Origin: Roseofilum halophilum BLCC-M91
GTDB lineage: Bacteria > Cyanobacteriota > Cyanobacteriia > Cyanobacteriales > Desertifilaceae
DNA: 64,000 bases
Assembly: GCF_030068445.1 (NCBI RefSeq)
Contig: NZ_JAQPOK010000088.1
Location: 37,652 to 101,651, forward strand
Direction of reading: 5' to 3'
Positions 51,551-61,732 of this stretch are shown piece after piece. Position 1 is the first letter of the stretch. Each line of letters starts with the position of its first letter. Both the position numbers and the translations under genes were made by a program. Under the pieces are notes generated by a model, which ran no database searches, had not been told where the DNA came from, and saw only the letters and a program-made list of their open reading frames with translations.

Positions 51551-54469
51551 ATGCAATGGGTACGATCGCCAAAAATCGGTTGGATATTAGTCATCCTGTT
51601 AGCAGGATGGCTCATTTTCGAGATCACCACCAACCTGATCGCCGAAGGACTCTGGTTTACCGAAGTCGGTTATCGCGCTGAATTTGCCCTGCGGGTAACC
51701 ACCCAACTCATCGTCGGCGCTATTGTTTTTGGAATCAGCAGCCTTTATCTGTGCGGCAATCTCTGGGTTGCCAACCAGCTCAAACATCCCAACCCCCCAG
51801 AAGATCAGGACGCTTATCCCAAATATGCCAAAAGCGTTCCCCTGGGATGGCTACTCCTATCAGTAGGACTCTTAAGCCTCGTCTTAGGATTAATTGTGAT
51901 TCAATATGCAGAAGTCATCCTGCAATATTGGCATACCGATTTTAACATTGCCCGCCTCACCCCCGAACTCCCGCCTCGATTTCGCCCCGAATCAGCCCTT
52001 CGCACCTTCTTAGATCTCCCCTACTCTGGGGTCAAAGCCCTGTTTATCATTGGGTTTCCCATTCTCTTAGTATGCATTCCCCAAAGAATCCTGCTGGCGA
52101 TCGCCATCCTCCTCAGCACCGGTTTAGGCGTAATTTTATCCAGCCATTGGGCCAAAATTCTCGCCAGTTTTAACCCCACTCCCTTTAACCAAATCGATCC
52201 CCTTTTCGATCAAGACATTAGCTTCTACATCTTCACCTTACCCGTTCTCCATCTCCTCGAATTTTGGCTCGTTATCCTCTGTGTTTTTTCCCTATTTGCC
52301 GTTACCATTATCTATTTATTATCCGGTAGAAGTTTAGCCCTCGGCAGTTTTCCCGGTTTTTCCTCTAAACAGCGCCGCCATCTACAAGTGATTAGTGCCG
52401 CAGTCATGTTTAGCGTCGCCTATAGCTATGCCCTCTCCCGCTATGAACTCCTCTATTCTTCTACAGGAGTCATTTATGGAGCCAGCTTTACCGATATCTA
52501 TACCCAAAAACCCATGATTGAAGTGCTGTCAATTCTGGCAGCCGCCTATGGATTTTTTCTCTTAGGCCGCTCGATTTATTGGGCAAAAAAACGGGATATT
52601 TGGCGACAAATGATTGTCGTGATGATTCTCTATTTAGGAATTGCTGGAGTGAGCAATTATGGCCTACCAGCTCTGAGCCAAAGATTACTTGTTGAACCCA
52701 ATGAACTGGGACGAGAAACACCATTTATCCAGCACAGCATAGAATATACTCGTTCTGCTTTTGATTTAGACAAAATCGAAGTTTCCCCCTTTAATCCCGA
52801 AGGACAATTAACCCCAGAAGATTTACTCAACAACAGGCTAACCATTGATAATATTCGCCTTTGGGATACTCGTCCCCTATTGCAAACAAACCGGCAATTG
52901 CAACAAATTCGCCTATATTATAAATTTCTCGATGCCGATATTGAGCGCTATACGTTCCGCAAGCGAAATTATCAAGGAGCAGAAAAACAACAGGTGATTT
53001 TAGCTCCCAGGGAATTAGACTATGAAGGGGTTCCTGAAGAGGCTAAAACTTGGGTGAATGAACATTTGGTTTATACCCATGGGTATGGGTTTACCATGTC
53101 CCCCGTGAATACGGTTGCCCCCGATGGCTTACCAGAATACTATGTGAAAGATATTGGTGCAGAAAGTCCAGAAGGCCAAACTACTCCCGTTTGGATTTCT
53201 GAAGCTCGAATTCGAGATAGTATTCCCATTGGTCAACCGAGAATTTATTACGGGGAATTGACCAATACTTATATTATGACTCCTTCCACGGAACCAGAAT
53301 TAGATTATCCCCAGGGAGATGCCAACCAATATAATTTTTATGATGGCACAGGAGGAGTCTCGATCGCCAGTCCCTGGAGACGATGGTTGTTTGCCAAATA
53401 CCTCAACGACTGGGAAATGCTTTTAACCCAGTCCTTTACCCCAGAAACTAAAGTTTTATTTCGCCGCAATATCGTCGATCGCGTCAAGGCGATCGCCCCC
53501 TTTCTTAGATTCGATCGAGACCCCTATTTAGTCGTTGCTAATACTAATTTAAGCGGCATCCCCAGCACCAATCAAGAGAACTATTTGTACTGGATTATTG
53601 ATGCCTATACGACCAGCGATCGCTACCCCTATTCCGATCCTGGAGAGCTGCCTTTTAACTATATTCGTAACTCCGTAAAAGTTGTCGTTGATGCCTACAA
53701 TGGCAAGGTCTATTTTTTTATCAGCGATGATGCCGATCCGATGATTCAGACCTTCGCCAAAATCTTTCCTAACCTGTTCCGTTCTTTAGAAGAAATGCCC
53801 CAATCTCTCAGGGTACATATTCGCTATCCTGTAGATCTTTTTACTATCCAATCCAATCAACTGCTCACCTATCACATGCGCGATCCTCAAGTATTTTACA
53901 ACCGGGAAGATCAATGGCGCGTTCCCCTCGAAATTTATGGCGGTCAACCCCAAACCGTAGAACCCTATTATCTAATTATTAAATTACCCGCAGAAAACCG
54001 AGAAGAATTTATCTTGCTCCATCCCTTTACCCCCGCCAGTCGCAATAACCTAATTGCTTGGTTAGCGGGTCGTTCCGATGGTGAAAATTATGGTAAACTT
54101 TTACTGTATCAATTTTCCAAGCAACAGCTAATTTATGGGCCAGAACAAATTGATGCTCTGATCAATCAAGACCCAGAAATTTCCCGGCAAATCTCCCTAT
54201 GGAATCGGCAGGGTTCAAAAGCGATTCAAGGCAACCTACTCGTTATTCCTATCGAAAAATCCTTACTTTACGTCGAACCCCTCTATTTAGAAGCCGAGCA
54301 AAATAGCTTGCCAACCCTAGTACGGGTGATTGTTGCCTATGAAAATCAAATTATCATGGCTGATAGCCTCGATAAAGCGCTCAATGCTATCTTTAATTCC
54401 TCCAATTCTGCTCCCTCAAATGTCCCTACACCTGTGATTCGCAATTTAAATGAAATTGGGCCGCCCTAG
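51551..54469 (+). CDS. UPF0182 family membrane protein
   Basis: A 972-residue protein of the UPF0182 family, with seven or so membrane helices in the first 390 residues (WILVILLAGWLIFEITTNLI at the N-terminus) and a large domain after it. Family blocks include PFIQHSIEYTRSAFDLDKIE, NIRLWDTRPLLQTN, YTHGYGFTMSPVN and PYLVVANTNLSGIPSTNQ. Function is unknown across bacteria. The C-terminal region (SLPTLVRVIVAYENQIIMAD) is well kept. Close to murD (22 nt). Confidence 0.92.
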   Translation: MQWVRSPKIGWILVILLAGWLIFEITTNLIAEGLWFTEVGYRAEFALRVTTQLIVGAIVFGISSLYLCGNLWVANQLKHPNPPEDQDAYPKYAKSVPLGWLLLSVGLLSLVLGLIVIQYAEVILQYWHTDFNIARLTPELPPRFRPESALRTFLDLPYSGVKALFIIGFPILLVCIPQRILLAIAILLSTGLGVILSSHWAKILASFNPTPFNQIDPLFDQDISFYIFTLPVLHLLEFWLVILCVFSLFAVTIIYLLSGRSLALGSFPGFSSKQRRHLQVISAAVMFSVAYSYALSRYELLYSSTGVIYGASFTDIYTQKPMIEVLSILAAAYGFFLLGRSIYWAKKRDIWRQMIVVMILYLGIAGVSNYGLPALSQRLLVEPNELGRETPFIQHSIEYTRSAFDLDKIEVSPFNPEGQLTPEDLLNNRLTIDNIRLWDTRPLLQTNRQLQQIRLYYKFLDADIERYTFRKRNYQGAEKQQVILAPRELDYEGVPEEAKTWVNEHLVYTHGYGFTMSPVNTVAPDGLPEYYVKDIGAESPEGQTTPVWISEARIRDSIPIGQPRIYYGELTNTYIMTPSTEPELDYPQGDANQYNFYDGTGGVSIASPWRRWLFAKYLNDWEMLLTQSFTPETKVLFRRNIVDRVKAIAPFLRFDRDPYLVVANTNLSGIPSTNQENYLYWIIDAYTTSDRYPYSDPGELPFNYIRNSVKVVVDAYNGKVYFFISDDADPMIQTFAKIFPNLFRSLEEMPQSLRVHIRYPVDLFTIQSNQLLTYHMRDPQVFYNREDQWRVPLEIYGGQPQTVEPYYLIIKLPAENREEFILLHPFTPASRNNLIAWLAGRSDGENYGKLLLYQFSKQQLIYGPEQIDALINQDPEISRQISLWNRQGSKAIQGNLLVIPIEKSLLYVEPLYLEAEQNSLPTLVRVIVAYENQIIMADSLDKALNAIFNSSNSAPSNVPTPVIRNLNEIGPP

Positions 54470-54558
54470 GCGTTAGAATAGATAAGGAAATATAAGAGTA
54501 GGGGCTTTCTGGCTGTTTCAGCGATCGCTGACATGAAACGCACTTACAACCAGGGTTT

Positions 54559-54759
54559 ATGCAAAAAAAACGACAAGAGATCCACGATCTCGTCGATCAG
54601 CTTCCAGAGGAATACTTACATCAGGTGTGGACATTCTTAGCTCCCTTGTGTGCAGATGCTTATGTGCTGGGCATGATTCACGCAACCATGGATACCATTA
54701 AACCTGGTGATTTTATGACTCGTGAAGAAGCTATAGGGTTTTTGCAGCATCATCGATGA
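54559..54759 (+). CDS. Small antitoxin-like protein
   Basis: A 66-residue protein beginning MQKKRQEIHDLVDQLPEEYL, a helical start similar to DUF2281-like antitoxins. The middle is hydrophobic (VWTFLAPLCADAYVLGMIHA). The downstream RelE-like gene begins 27 nt after its stop. Antitoxin function is inferred from context only. Confidence 0.6.
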   Translation: MQKKRQEIHDLVDQLPEEYLHQVWTFLAPLCADAYVLGMIHATMDTIKPGDFMTREEAIGFLQHHR

Positions 54760-54786
54760 TTGATTACTGCCAGAGGTGAAAATCCT

Positions 54787-55086
54787 ATGACTGTGGCGAA
54801 CTCATCCACGGCATCGTCTACCCAATATCAACTGCTCTATCACCGTAGCTTTCTCCAAGACCTACAAAAGTTACAGAAAAGAGAGAAGAGATGCTATGAA
54901 AAAATTTATCACTTGGTATTTACTGAGTTTCTAAGCCTGAAACGGCTAGAAGATCTGCCGCAGCTACATCGACTCGGCCGGGAAAAGATGTTCTATCATT
55001 TTACGATTGAAGAATACCTGATTGCGATCGCCGTCATGGGGCAAATTGTTAAATTTCTCCGGATTCTACCCAAACCGAAGATCTAA
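54787..55086 (+). CDS. RelE/ParE-like toxin
   Basis: The 99-residue protein from the ATG at 54787 has a GAGGTG site before it. It contains the RelE/ParE pattern YQLLYHRSFLQDLQKLQKRE, HRLGREKMFYHFTIEEYLIA and AVMGQIVKFLRILPK. These toxins cleave mRNA on the ribosome or hit gyrase. A TTG start at 54760 is possible but less likely. It follows the small antitoxin-like gene. Confidence 0.7.
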   Translation: MTVANSSTASSTQYQLLYHRSFLQDLQKLQKREKRCYEKIYHLVFTEFLSLKRLEDLPQLHRLGREKMFYHFTIEEYLIAIAVMGQIVKFLRILPKPKI

Positions 55087-55185
55087 AGGGTATGGTGTCT
55101 AGGGGAGAGTCTCAAGCAACCTCTCATTACCTTGTTTCAATCGGCGATCGCCGAAAATGCCTCAACCCTTTGGAGAAGACTGGTT

Positions 55186-56781
55186 ATGGATGCAGCAACC
55201 CTCTGGCAACGTTATCAAGACTGGCTGTACACCCACGACGGCCTGGGATTTTATCTCGATATTAGTCGAATGAGGTTTGACGATCGCCAAGTCGCAGAAA
55301 TGAAACCCAAGTTTGACCAAGCCTTTGCAGAAATGGCCAAACTCGAAGCGGGGGCGATCTCCAACCCAGATGAAGGACGGATGGTGGGTCACTATTGGTT
55401 ACGCAACGCCCATATCGCCCCTAACCCCCAACTGAAAGCCGAAATCAACGAAACCCTAGAAGCCATCCATCGCTTCGCCCAAGATATCCACTCCGGAGCC
55501 ATCAAACCCCCCAACGCCCCCAAATTTACCGATATTCTCTCCATCGGTATTGGGGGATCGGCCCTGGGGCCTGAATTCGTCGCCCAAGCCTTAGCCTCCT
55601 CCTCTCCCCAACTCAACATTCACTTCATTGACAACACTGATCCCGCCGGTATCGATCGCACCCTGGGGCAACTCAAAGATAAACTCAACACCACCCTAGT
55701 GATTATCATCTCCAAATCTGGAGGCACGCCCGAAACCCGCAACGGCATGATCGAAGCCAAAGCCGCCTATGAAGCCGCGAACCTCACCCCTGGCCCTCAT
55801 TTTGTCGCCATTACCGGCCATGGCAGTAAACTAGAAAAGCAGGCAGAATCGGAAAACTGGTTAGCCACCTTCCCCATGCATGACTGGGTAGGGGGACGCA
55901 CCTCCGAACTCTCCGCCGTCGGCTTAGTCCCTGCTGCTCTACAAGGCATCGACATCGATCGAATGTTAGCGGGGGCTAAAGAAATGGATGAAGCCACCCG
56001 TATTCCCTCCCTCAAACAAAATCCCGCCGCCCTCCTTGCCCTTGCCTGGTACTTCGCGGGAAATGGCAAAGGGGAAAAAGATATGGTCATTCTGCCTTAC
56101 AAAGATAGTTTGTTGCTCTTTAGCCGCTATCTACAACAATTGGTGATGGAATCCTTGGGCAAAGAAAAGGATTTAGACGGCAATACGGTCTATCAAGGTA
56201 TTGCGGTTTATGGAAACAAAGGCTCCACTGACCAACATGCCTATGTGCAACAATTGCGCGAAGGTGTACCCAATTTCTTTGTCACCTTCATTGAAGTCCT
56301 GAAAGACCGCGAACGACCTTCTCCTGAAGTCGAACCGGGAGTTACCTGCGGCGACTATCTCTCTGGACTCTTGCAAGGAACCCGCCAAGCCTTATACGAC
56401 AATAATCGAGATTCCATTACCCTCACCATTCCCGAAGTCACCCCCCGTACTGTGGGTGCATTAATTGCCCTCTATGAGCGGGCGGTCGGATTTTATGCCA
56501 CTTTGGTGAATATCAATGCCTATCACCAACCGGGGGTAGAAGCAGGTAAAAAAGCCGCCGCCAGTATTCTCCAGTTGCAAAATCAAGTGATGAAGGCTTT
56601 AGCCGAGAGTAATCAGCCCTTATCTTTGCCAGAATTAGCGGCTGCTGCCCATGCACCAGAAGAGATTGAGTCAGTTTACAAAATTGTCCGACATCTCGCT
56701 GCCAATAATCGCGGAGTCGTCTTGCAAGGCGACACCTCTCAACTCCAACAGTTGAAAGTCAGTAAGGTTAATAAACATTAA
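55186..56781 (+). CDS. pgi: Glucose-6-phosphate isomerase
   Basis: A 531-residue enzyme interconverting glucose-6-phosphate and fructose-6-phosphate in glycolysis, gluconeogenesis and the pentose phosphate route. From the ATG it starts [20 protein letters not shown]. Motifs include [69 protein letters not shown] and [23 protein letters not shown] frame from 55132 adds 18 residues that are not family-like; a GGAGAAG site favours the ATG. Confidence 0.96.
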   Translation: MDAATLWQRYQDWLYTHDGLGFYLDISRMRFDDRQVAEMKPKFDQAFAEMAKLEAGAISNPDEGRMVGHYWLRNAHIAPNPQLKAEINETLEAIHRFAQDIHSGAIKPPNAPKFTDILSIGIGGSALGPEFVAQALASSSPQLNIHFIDNTDPAGIDRTLGQLKDKLNTTLVIIISKSGGTPETRNGMIEAKAAYEAANLTPGPHFVAITGHGSKLEKQAESENWLATFPMHDWVGGRTSELSAVGLVPAALQGIDIDRMLAGAKEMDEATRIPSLKQNPAALLALAWYFAGNGKGEKDMVILPYKDSLLLFSRYLQQLVMESLGKEKDLDGNTVYQGIAVYGNKGSTDQHAYVQQLREGVPNFFVTFIEVLKDRERPSPEVEPGVTCGDYLSGLLQGTRQALYDNNRDSITLTIPEVTPRTVGALIALYERAVGFYATLVNINAYHQPGVEAGKKAAASILQLQNQVMKALAESNQPLSLPELAAAAHAPEEIESVYKIVRHLAANNRGVVLQGDTSQLQQLKVSKVNKH

Positions 56782-56787
56782 TTTCGT

Positions 56788-56816
56788 AGGGGCGGGTTTG
56801 AAACCCACCCCTACAA
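56788..56816. repeat. GTAGGGGCGGGTTT hairpin repeat
   Basis: An almost perfect stem (GTAGGGGCGGGTTT with AACCCACCCCTAC) follows the pgi stop. The same unit is repeated at 57093-57196. It may help transcript termination after pgi, without a clear T run. Confidence 0.65.
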
Positions 56817-56849
56817 CTCATTGTTAATCGAATTCACGATAAAAGGGGT

Positions 56850-57056
56850 TTAATTCAATTTCAAGGCACTTGCGGGGACTTCTTCCCAAGAGTCAACGGT
56901 ACGCATTCGAGCTGTCCATCCGGCTTGTTTTTGGTCTTCGGTGAGGTTGTTGTTAAAGGAGTCGTGGCAGTCCTGAGCTTGCTTATGATCGGAACAGGCA
57001 ATGCAAGCGTAGATCATGCCAGAGGGATCGACTTGTTCATTCACCCAAATAGTCAT
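56850..57056 (-). CDS. Small conserved hypothetical protein
   Basis: A 68-residue, hydrophilic protein with MTIWVNEQVDPSGMIYACIA at the start, three cysteines (CIAC and C..) and WTARMRTVDSWEEVPASAL at the end. It is probably soluble. The pattern looks like a cyanobacteria-restricted family but was not identified. Convergent with pgi; surrounded by GTAGGGGCGGGTTT repeats. Confidence 0.6.
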   Translation of the reverse strand: MTIWVNEQVDPSGMIYACIACSDHKQAQDCHDSFNNNLTEDQKQAGWTARMRTVDSWEEVPASALKLN

Positions 57057-57092
57057 AGGGCATATACTCCTAAGTGTAAGAAATCTAGTCTA

Positions 57093-57196
57093 TCGTAGGG
57101 GCGGGTTTCAAACCTAGTCTATCGTAGGGGCGGGTTTCAAATCTAGTAGGGGCGGGTTTCAAACCTAGTAGGGGCGGGTTTCAAACCCGCCCCTAC
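57093..57196. repeat. Four tandem GTAGGGGCGGGTTTCAAAC units
   Basis: Four direct units of about 24-30 nt (TCGTAGGGGCGGGTTTCAAA), separated by CCTAGTCTA or CTA, end in an inverted half (CCCGCCCCTAC), so the last unit can form a hairpin. They lie in the 159-nt gap between the 68-aa gene and the GNAT gene. Confidence 0.8.
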
Positions 57197-57215
57197 AGCA
57201 ATGTCCGATCGCTCA

Positions 57216-57707
57216 TTACTGCGCGAAGTGGTGTAAGTCGGTGACGCGACAAATTCGCCAGTCGGGAAGCACATCAGCGCCCATACGTTGGTAGAAGGCG
57301 ATCGCCGGTTCATTCCAGTCTAATACCGCCCACTCAAAGCGCCCACAACCCCGCTCTAGAGCAATTTTTGCCAAATTTTTCAGCAGGGCAGACCCAATCC
57401 CCTGACGGCGATATTCAGGCCGCACAAATAGGTCTTCGAGATAGAGTCCCGGTTGGGTGCGAAAGGTGGAATAGTTATGGAAAAAGAGGGCAAAACCCAC
57501 CGGTTTTCCCTCCCATTCGGCAATTAAGGCTTCTACATAATGTCGATCGCACAGGTCTTTTTCCAGATCGGCAGCGCTCCCGACCACTTGATGGGACAAT
57601 TGTTCGTATTCAGCTAAAGCGCCAATGAGATCGAACAAAATGGGGACATCATCGCGGGTTGCGGGTCTAATTTGGAGTTGGGGGCGATCGCCTGCATCAA
57701 GGGTCAT
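57216..57707 (-). CDS. GNAT family N-acetyltransferase
   Basis: A 163-residue GNAT enzyme. The acetyl-CoA binding motif is RRQGIGSALLKNLAKIA (about residues 103-119), with LEDLFVRPEYRRQG ahead of it and the family's EWAVLDWNEPAIAFYQRMGA block after it. The overall pattern is that of the diamine (spermidine/spermine-type) acetyltransferase-like group. Substrate unknown. Likely co-directional with the sigma factor gene, 27 nt downstream of it. Confidence 0.87.
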   Translation of the reverse strand: MTLDAGDRPQLQIRPATRDDVPILFDLIGALAEYEQLSHQVVGSAADLEKDLCDRHYVEALIAEWEGKPVGFALFFHNYSTFRTQPGLYLEDLFVRPEYRRQGIGSALLKNLAKIALERGCGRFEWAVLDWNEPAIAFYQRMGADVLPDWRICRVTDLHHFAQ

Positions 57708-57734
57708 AGTTGCATAGAATGCCGATTTTTGGGT

Positions 57735-58850
57735 TTAACGCAGCCACGCTTTCAACCGTTGAGCCACTTGAGGACGGCGCAATTTCCGCATGGCTTTGGT
57801 CTGAATTTGCCGCACTCGTTCGCGGGAGAGGTTAAACAAATGGCTGACCTCTTCTAGGGTATAGGGTTTTCCGTTGCTTAAGCCATACCTTAAGGAAATA
57901 ATATCTTTTTCTCGTTCTGTCAGCACATCGCTGAGAACCGATAGAATTTCCTGACGCATCATGGTTTCGCTAATCTGAGCTTCTGGAGATTGGGTTCCTT
58001 GATCTTCAAGTAAATCCAGTAATTCTGTATCTTGTTCTTCTCCAAATCGATGATTGAGGGAGAGCGATCGCCGACGCACCTGATGTAAATATCGCAATTG
58101 AGTAATCGAAATTTCCAATGCTTCAGCCAATTCTGCTTCGCTGGGGTTGCGTTCGAGTTTTTGCCGCAGTTGCTGTTGCATAACCCGCATTTTATTCAGT
58201 TTTTCTACCACATGGATCGGCAATCTCACCGTCCGTCCATGGTTAGCCAACGTGCGCGTGATCCCCTGACGAATCCACCAGTAGGCATAGGTGGAAAACT
58301 TATAACCTTTTTCGGGATCAAACTTTTCTGCGGCTCGATTTAATCCCAATGCCCCTTCTTGAATCAGATCCAGAAAGGGGACTCCTCGATTCACATATCG
58401 TTTGGCAATTGACACCACTAATCTCAGATTAGAGCGCACTATTTTCTGCTTGGCAATTTGGCTTTTTTTCAGCTTCGTGCTAACTTCTGATTCCGATAGT
58501 CCACTGGCAGAAGACACCTCCTTAAGAGTAGGGTTATTACCGGTTTTTGCCAGCAACTTTTCTTGTATTTTTTGTAGTTCTACTCCTTCTTGAACTTGTC
58601 GAGATAATATGACTTCTTCTTCTGCACTCAGGAGCGGATAACGTGCCATTTCTTTTAGGAATAGACCGACGGTATCCTCATTGAGCCAAGAAATTGATTC
58701 TACCCAATCTCCATTCGACCAGGAGTTTGATGTCTCTTTAGACTCTGACGATGATAAGGCAGTTACAACAGAAGCTTTTGCCTCTGATTTTACGGGAGGA
58801 TTATCGTCTTTCCGATCGATCAATCCGTGATTATCTAGTCGGTTCAACAT
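57735..58850 (-). CDS. Group 2 sigma factor (RpoD/SigA family)
   Basis: About 371 residues from the ATG at 58848-58850 (a GTG frame begins at 58874). Region 1.2 starts at DTVGLFLKEMARYPLLSAEE; regions 2.1-2.4 include GVPFLDLIQEGALGLNRAAE and KFSTYAYWWIRQGITRTL; region 4 includes LTEREKDIISLRYGL and LEEVSHLFNLSRERVRQIQ. It ends KAWLR. Group 2 sigma factors of cyanobacteria (SigB-E) respond to nutrient and stress changes. The variable N-terminus (about 55 residues) has no region 1.1. Which of SigB-E it is could not be decided. Confidence 0.9.
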   Translation of the reverse strand: MLNRLDNHGLIDRKDDNPPVKSEAKASVVTALSSSESKETSNSWSNGDWVESISWLNEDTVGLFLKEMARYPLLSAEEEVILSRQVQEGVELQKIQEKLLAKTGNNPTLKEVSSASGLSESEVSTKLKKSQIAKQKIVRSNLRLVVSIAKRYVNRGVPFLDLIQEGALGLNRAAEKFDPEKGYKFSTYAYWWIRQGITRTLANHGRTVRLPIHVVEKLNKMRVMQQQLRQKLERNPSEAELAEALEISITQLRYLHQVRRRSLSLNHRFGEEQDTELLDLLEDQGTQSPEAQISETMMRQEILSVLSDVLTEREKDIISLRYGLSNGKPYTLEEVSHLFNLSRERVRQIQTKAMRKLRRPQVAQRLKAWLR

Positions 58851-59111
58851 AGGAAATGACAAAATGAGTTTCACTTCAAAGGATTACGGATCTTTGGGGT
58901 GAGGAGCGGTCATTTAGAGCAGGGCTTTTAATCTGAAGTCAAGGCAATTTTCAATGAACTACTGATGGTTGCCCTTAGTGTAATCGTAGAATCGAAAGTT
59001 TGCAATCTATGGATGAGTCAACGATACAAAAGTTATTGTTGTGTGTTATTTTCTCAAGTTTCTGTGGTATACGATACACTCTGAGCTAAATGAGGAGAAA
59101 TTATAATATTT

Positions 59112-61673
59112 TTGATAGAATTAGACCCAGTTAGCCATCTAAAGCTTATGATCAGCAAACTCGATCGCTTGCAAACATCGGTTACGAGTTTCCGAGTGGC
59201 CGCCTCAAAGAGTCCGTTTTATCGGGAGTCGCCATCCCCTGCCAAGCCGCGCTGGGTGGAGGTTTTGGTGGATTACGATCGCCAAGAAGTCGAGGATCAA
59301 AAGCTGTATACTTATGCCCTGAGCCAGAACTTGCAGGTGCAACCGGGAGATATTCTCAGCGTCCCCTTTGGTCGTCAGCAGTTAGGGGCGATCGCCATTC
59401 GTCTGTTGTCGGAACCGCCAGCAGACTTACCCCCAGAGCGGATTAAATCAGTACAAGAGGTCATCAGTGCGGGTTTTTTCCCCCCCAGTTATTGGCAACT
59501 TCTAAACCAAGTGGCCACTTATTACCATACTCCCTTAATGCGAGTGATTCGCATGGCCCTACCTCCAGGACTCTTGGGAAAATCCCAACGTCGCATCCGC
59601 TTAACCAACTCGATCCCAACCGCAGCACAAGTCTTTCTGAATCCCCCCGCGCAACAACTGCTAAATGTCCTCACCAGCAGCAAAACTGGGGATTATTCTT
59701 GGCGCTATCTGAAAAAACAAGTCCGTCAGGCCCAGCGCGGACTGCAAGATTTGTTAAAACGTCAATGGGTAGAAAGCTATCTAGAACCGCCAAAACCGCC
59801 TCGTCCCAAGCGTCAACAGGTGGTAACCCTAGTTAAGTTTACTGTACCGGAACCGGAAGAATTAACGCCCCGACAACAGGAAATTTTAAGAGTTCTGGGC
59901 CGTCAGGGAGGGGAAGTGTTAATGACTGAACTGCTACAACAGGCCCAAACCTCTTCGGGGTTAATCAAGACCTTAGAGCAAAAGCAGTGGGTGGTAATAG
60001 AAGAGCAGGAACAGTTACGCACCGATCGTCACCCCATGCCCGATCGCGATACCCCCAAACCCCTCACCCCCGCGCAAACGGAAGCGCTACAAGCCATTCA
60101 GGGGCGTTCGGGGTATCATCCCTTTTTGCTCCATGGCATCACTGGATCGGGAAAAACAGAAGTCTATCTTCAGGCGATCGCCCCCATTCTAGAACAAGGG
60201 CAATCCATCCTCGTCCTCGTGCCCGAAATTGGCCTCACCCCCCAACTGACCGATCGCTTCCGGGCAAGATTTGGGGCGAAAATCCGCGTTTACCACAGTG
60301 CCCTATCCGATGGCGAACGGTACGATACCTGGCGGCAGATGCTCCAGGGAACCCCCCAAATCGTCATCGGAACCCGATCCGCCGTTTTTGCTCCCTTGCC
60401 CCATCTGGGCTTAATTATCCTGGACGAAGAACACGACACCAGCTTCAAACAAAGCCAACCTGCCCCCACCTACCACGCTCGCCAAGTGGCCCAATGGCGG
60501 GCCCAATTGGAAAATTGCCCCCTCATTCTCGGTAGCGCCACCCCATCCATGGAAACCTGGTTTAGTAGTGGCTTGGAGAAAACCTCCACCCGGCTAAGTT
60601 TACCGGAACGAGTCGAAAACCGGCCCCTCCCTCCCATTGCCATTGTTGACTTACGTCGAGAACTCAAACAGGGAAATCGGTCAATTTTTAGCCGCAGTCT
60701 ACAGGATCATTTAAGGCGTTTAGGCGATCTCCAGCAACAAGGCATCCTCTTCATCCCCCGTCGCGGCCATAGTACCTTTGTCTCCTGTCGCAGTTGCGGC
60801 CATGTCCTCGAATGTCCCCATTGCGATGTCTCCCTCTCCTACCACTACACCCACGAAGGAGCCACCGAGCGGTTGCGCTGTCATTACTGCAACTTTTCCC
60901 AGCTCCAACCCTCCCACTGTCCCGAATGTCAATCCCCCTATCTCAAGCACTTTGGCACAGGAACCCAACGGGTAACCCAAGAACTCGCCAAACTCTTCCC
61001 AGAGTTGCGTGTCATTCGCTTTGACAGCGATACCACCCGCACCAAAAACGCCCACCGCACCCTACTCACCCGGTTTGTGCAGGGAGAAGCCGATTTACTC
61101 GTGGGAACCCAGATGTTAACCAAAGGATTAGACATTCCCGGAGTCACCCTAGTAGGAGTGGTAGCGGCTGATGGCTTATTGCACCAGGGAGACTATCGCG
61201 CTGGGGAAGAAGCGGTGCAAATTTTGACCCAAGTGGCTGGTCGTGCCGGTCGTGGAGATGACCCCGGCCAAGTGATTATTCAAACCTATTCCCCCGACCA
61301 TCGCGCCATTCAAGCCGTTCAGCAGAATGCTTATGCCACCTTTATGGAGCAGGAATTACAGGAGCGAGAAGCCTACCATTATCCGCCCTACAGTTCCTTG
61401 GTGCTGTTTCGCTTCAGTGGCTTAGATTTGATGGAGGTGCAAACGGCTGCCGATCGGGTCGCTGAGGTTTTAGAATCGAGGGCAGGAAGTTATCAGGTTT
61501 TAGGCCCTGCACCCGCGCGGGTGATGCGAGTCTCCGATGCCTATCGGTGGCAGATATTGCTCAAGTTTCCTCCCGGAGCAGAGATCGATCTGCCATCTTT
61601 AGGGGAATTGCGATCGCTCTGTTCTGCTAGAGTCAGTTTACACCTAGATATCGATCCCCTTAATTTTGGATAG
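59112..61673 (+). CDS. priA: Primosomal replication helicase PriA
   Basis: About 853 residues. The N-terminal DNA-binding part starts WVEVLVDYDRQEVEDQKLYT. The helicase core has HPFLLHGITGSGKTEVYLQA (Walker A), ILDEEHDTSFKQ (DEEH), and GTQMLTKGLDIPGVTLVG. Between them four zinc-binding cysteine pairs (CRSCGHVLECPHCDVSL, CHYC, CPEC) characterise PriA, and VAGRAGRGDDPGQVIIQT follows. It restarts stalled replication forks. The start is uncertain: TTG at 59112 has an AGGAGA about 14 nt before it; the alternative is ATG at 59148 without such a site. Confidence 0.95.
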   Translation: MIELDPVSHLKLMISKLDRLQTSVTSFRVAASKSPFYRESPSPAKPRWVEVLVDYDRQEVEDQKLYTYALSQNLQVQPGDILSVPFGRQQLGAIAIRLLSEPPADLPPERIKSVQEVISAGFFPPSYWQLLNQVATYYHTPLMRVIRMALPPGLLGKSQRRIRLTNSIPTAAQVFLNPPAQQLLNVLTSSKTGDYSWRYLKKQVRQAQRGLQDLLKRQWVESYLEPPKPPRPKRQQVVTLVKFTVPEPEELTPRQQEILRVLGRQGGEVLMTELLQQAQTSSGLIKTLEQKQWVVIEEQEQLRTDRHPMPDRDTPKPLTPAQTEALQAIQGRSGYHPFLLHGITGSGKTEVYLQAIAPILEQGQSILVLVPEIGLTPQLTDRFRARFGAKIRVYHSALSDGERYDTWRQMLQGTPQIVIGTRSAVFAPLPHLGLIILDEEHDTSFKQSQPAPTYHARQVAQWRAQLENCPLILGSATPSMETWFSSGLEKTSTRLSLPERVENRPLPPIAIVDLRRELKQGNRSIFSRSLQDHLRRLGDLQQQGILFIPRRGHSTFVSCRSCGHVLECPHCDVSLSYHYTHEGATERLRCHYCNFSQLQPSHCPECQSPYLKHFGTGTQRVTQELAKLFPELRVIRFDSDTTRTKNAHRTLLTRFVQGEADLLVGTQMLTKGLDIPGVTLVGVVAADGLLHQGDYRAGEEAVQILTQVAGRAGRGDDPGQVIIQTYSPDHRAIQAVQQNAYATFMEQELQEREAYHYPPYSSLVLFRFSGLDLMEVQTAADRVAEVLESRAGSYQVLGPAPARVMRVSDAYRWQILLKFPPGAEIDLPSLGELRSLCSARVSLHLDIDPLNFG

Positions 61674-61732
61674 GTCACAATAAGACAAGGTAGTGGTCAG
61701 TCAGCCTGGCCTGATAACAGTTAGACACTTTC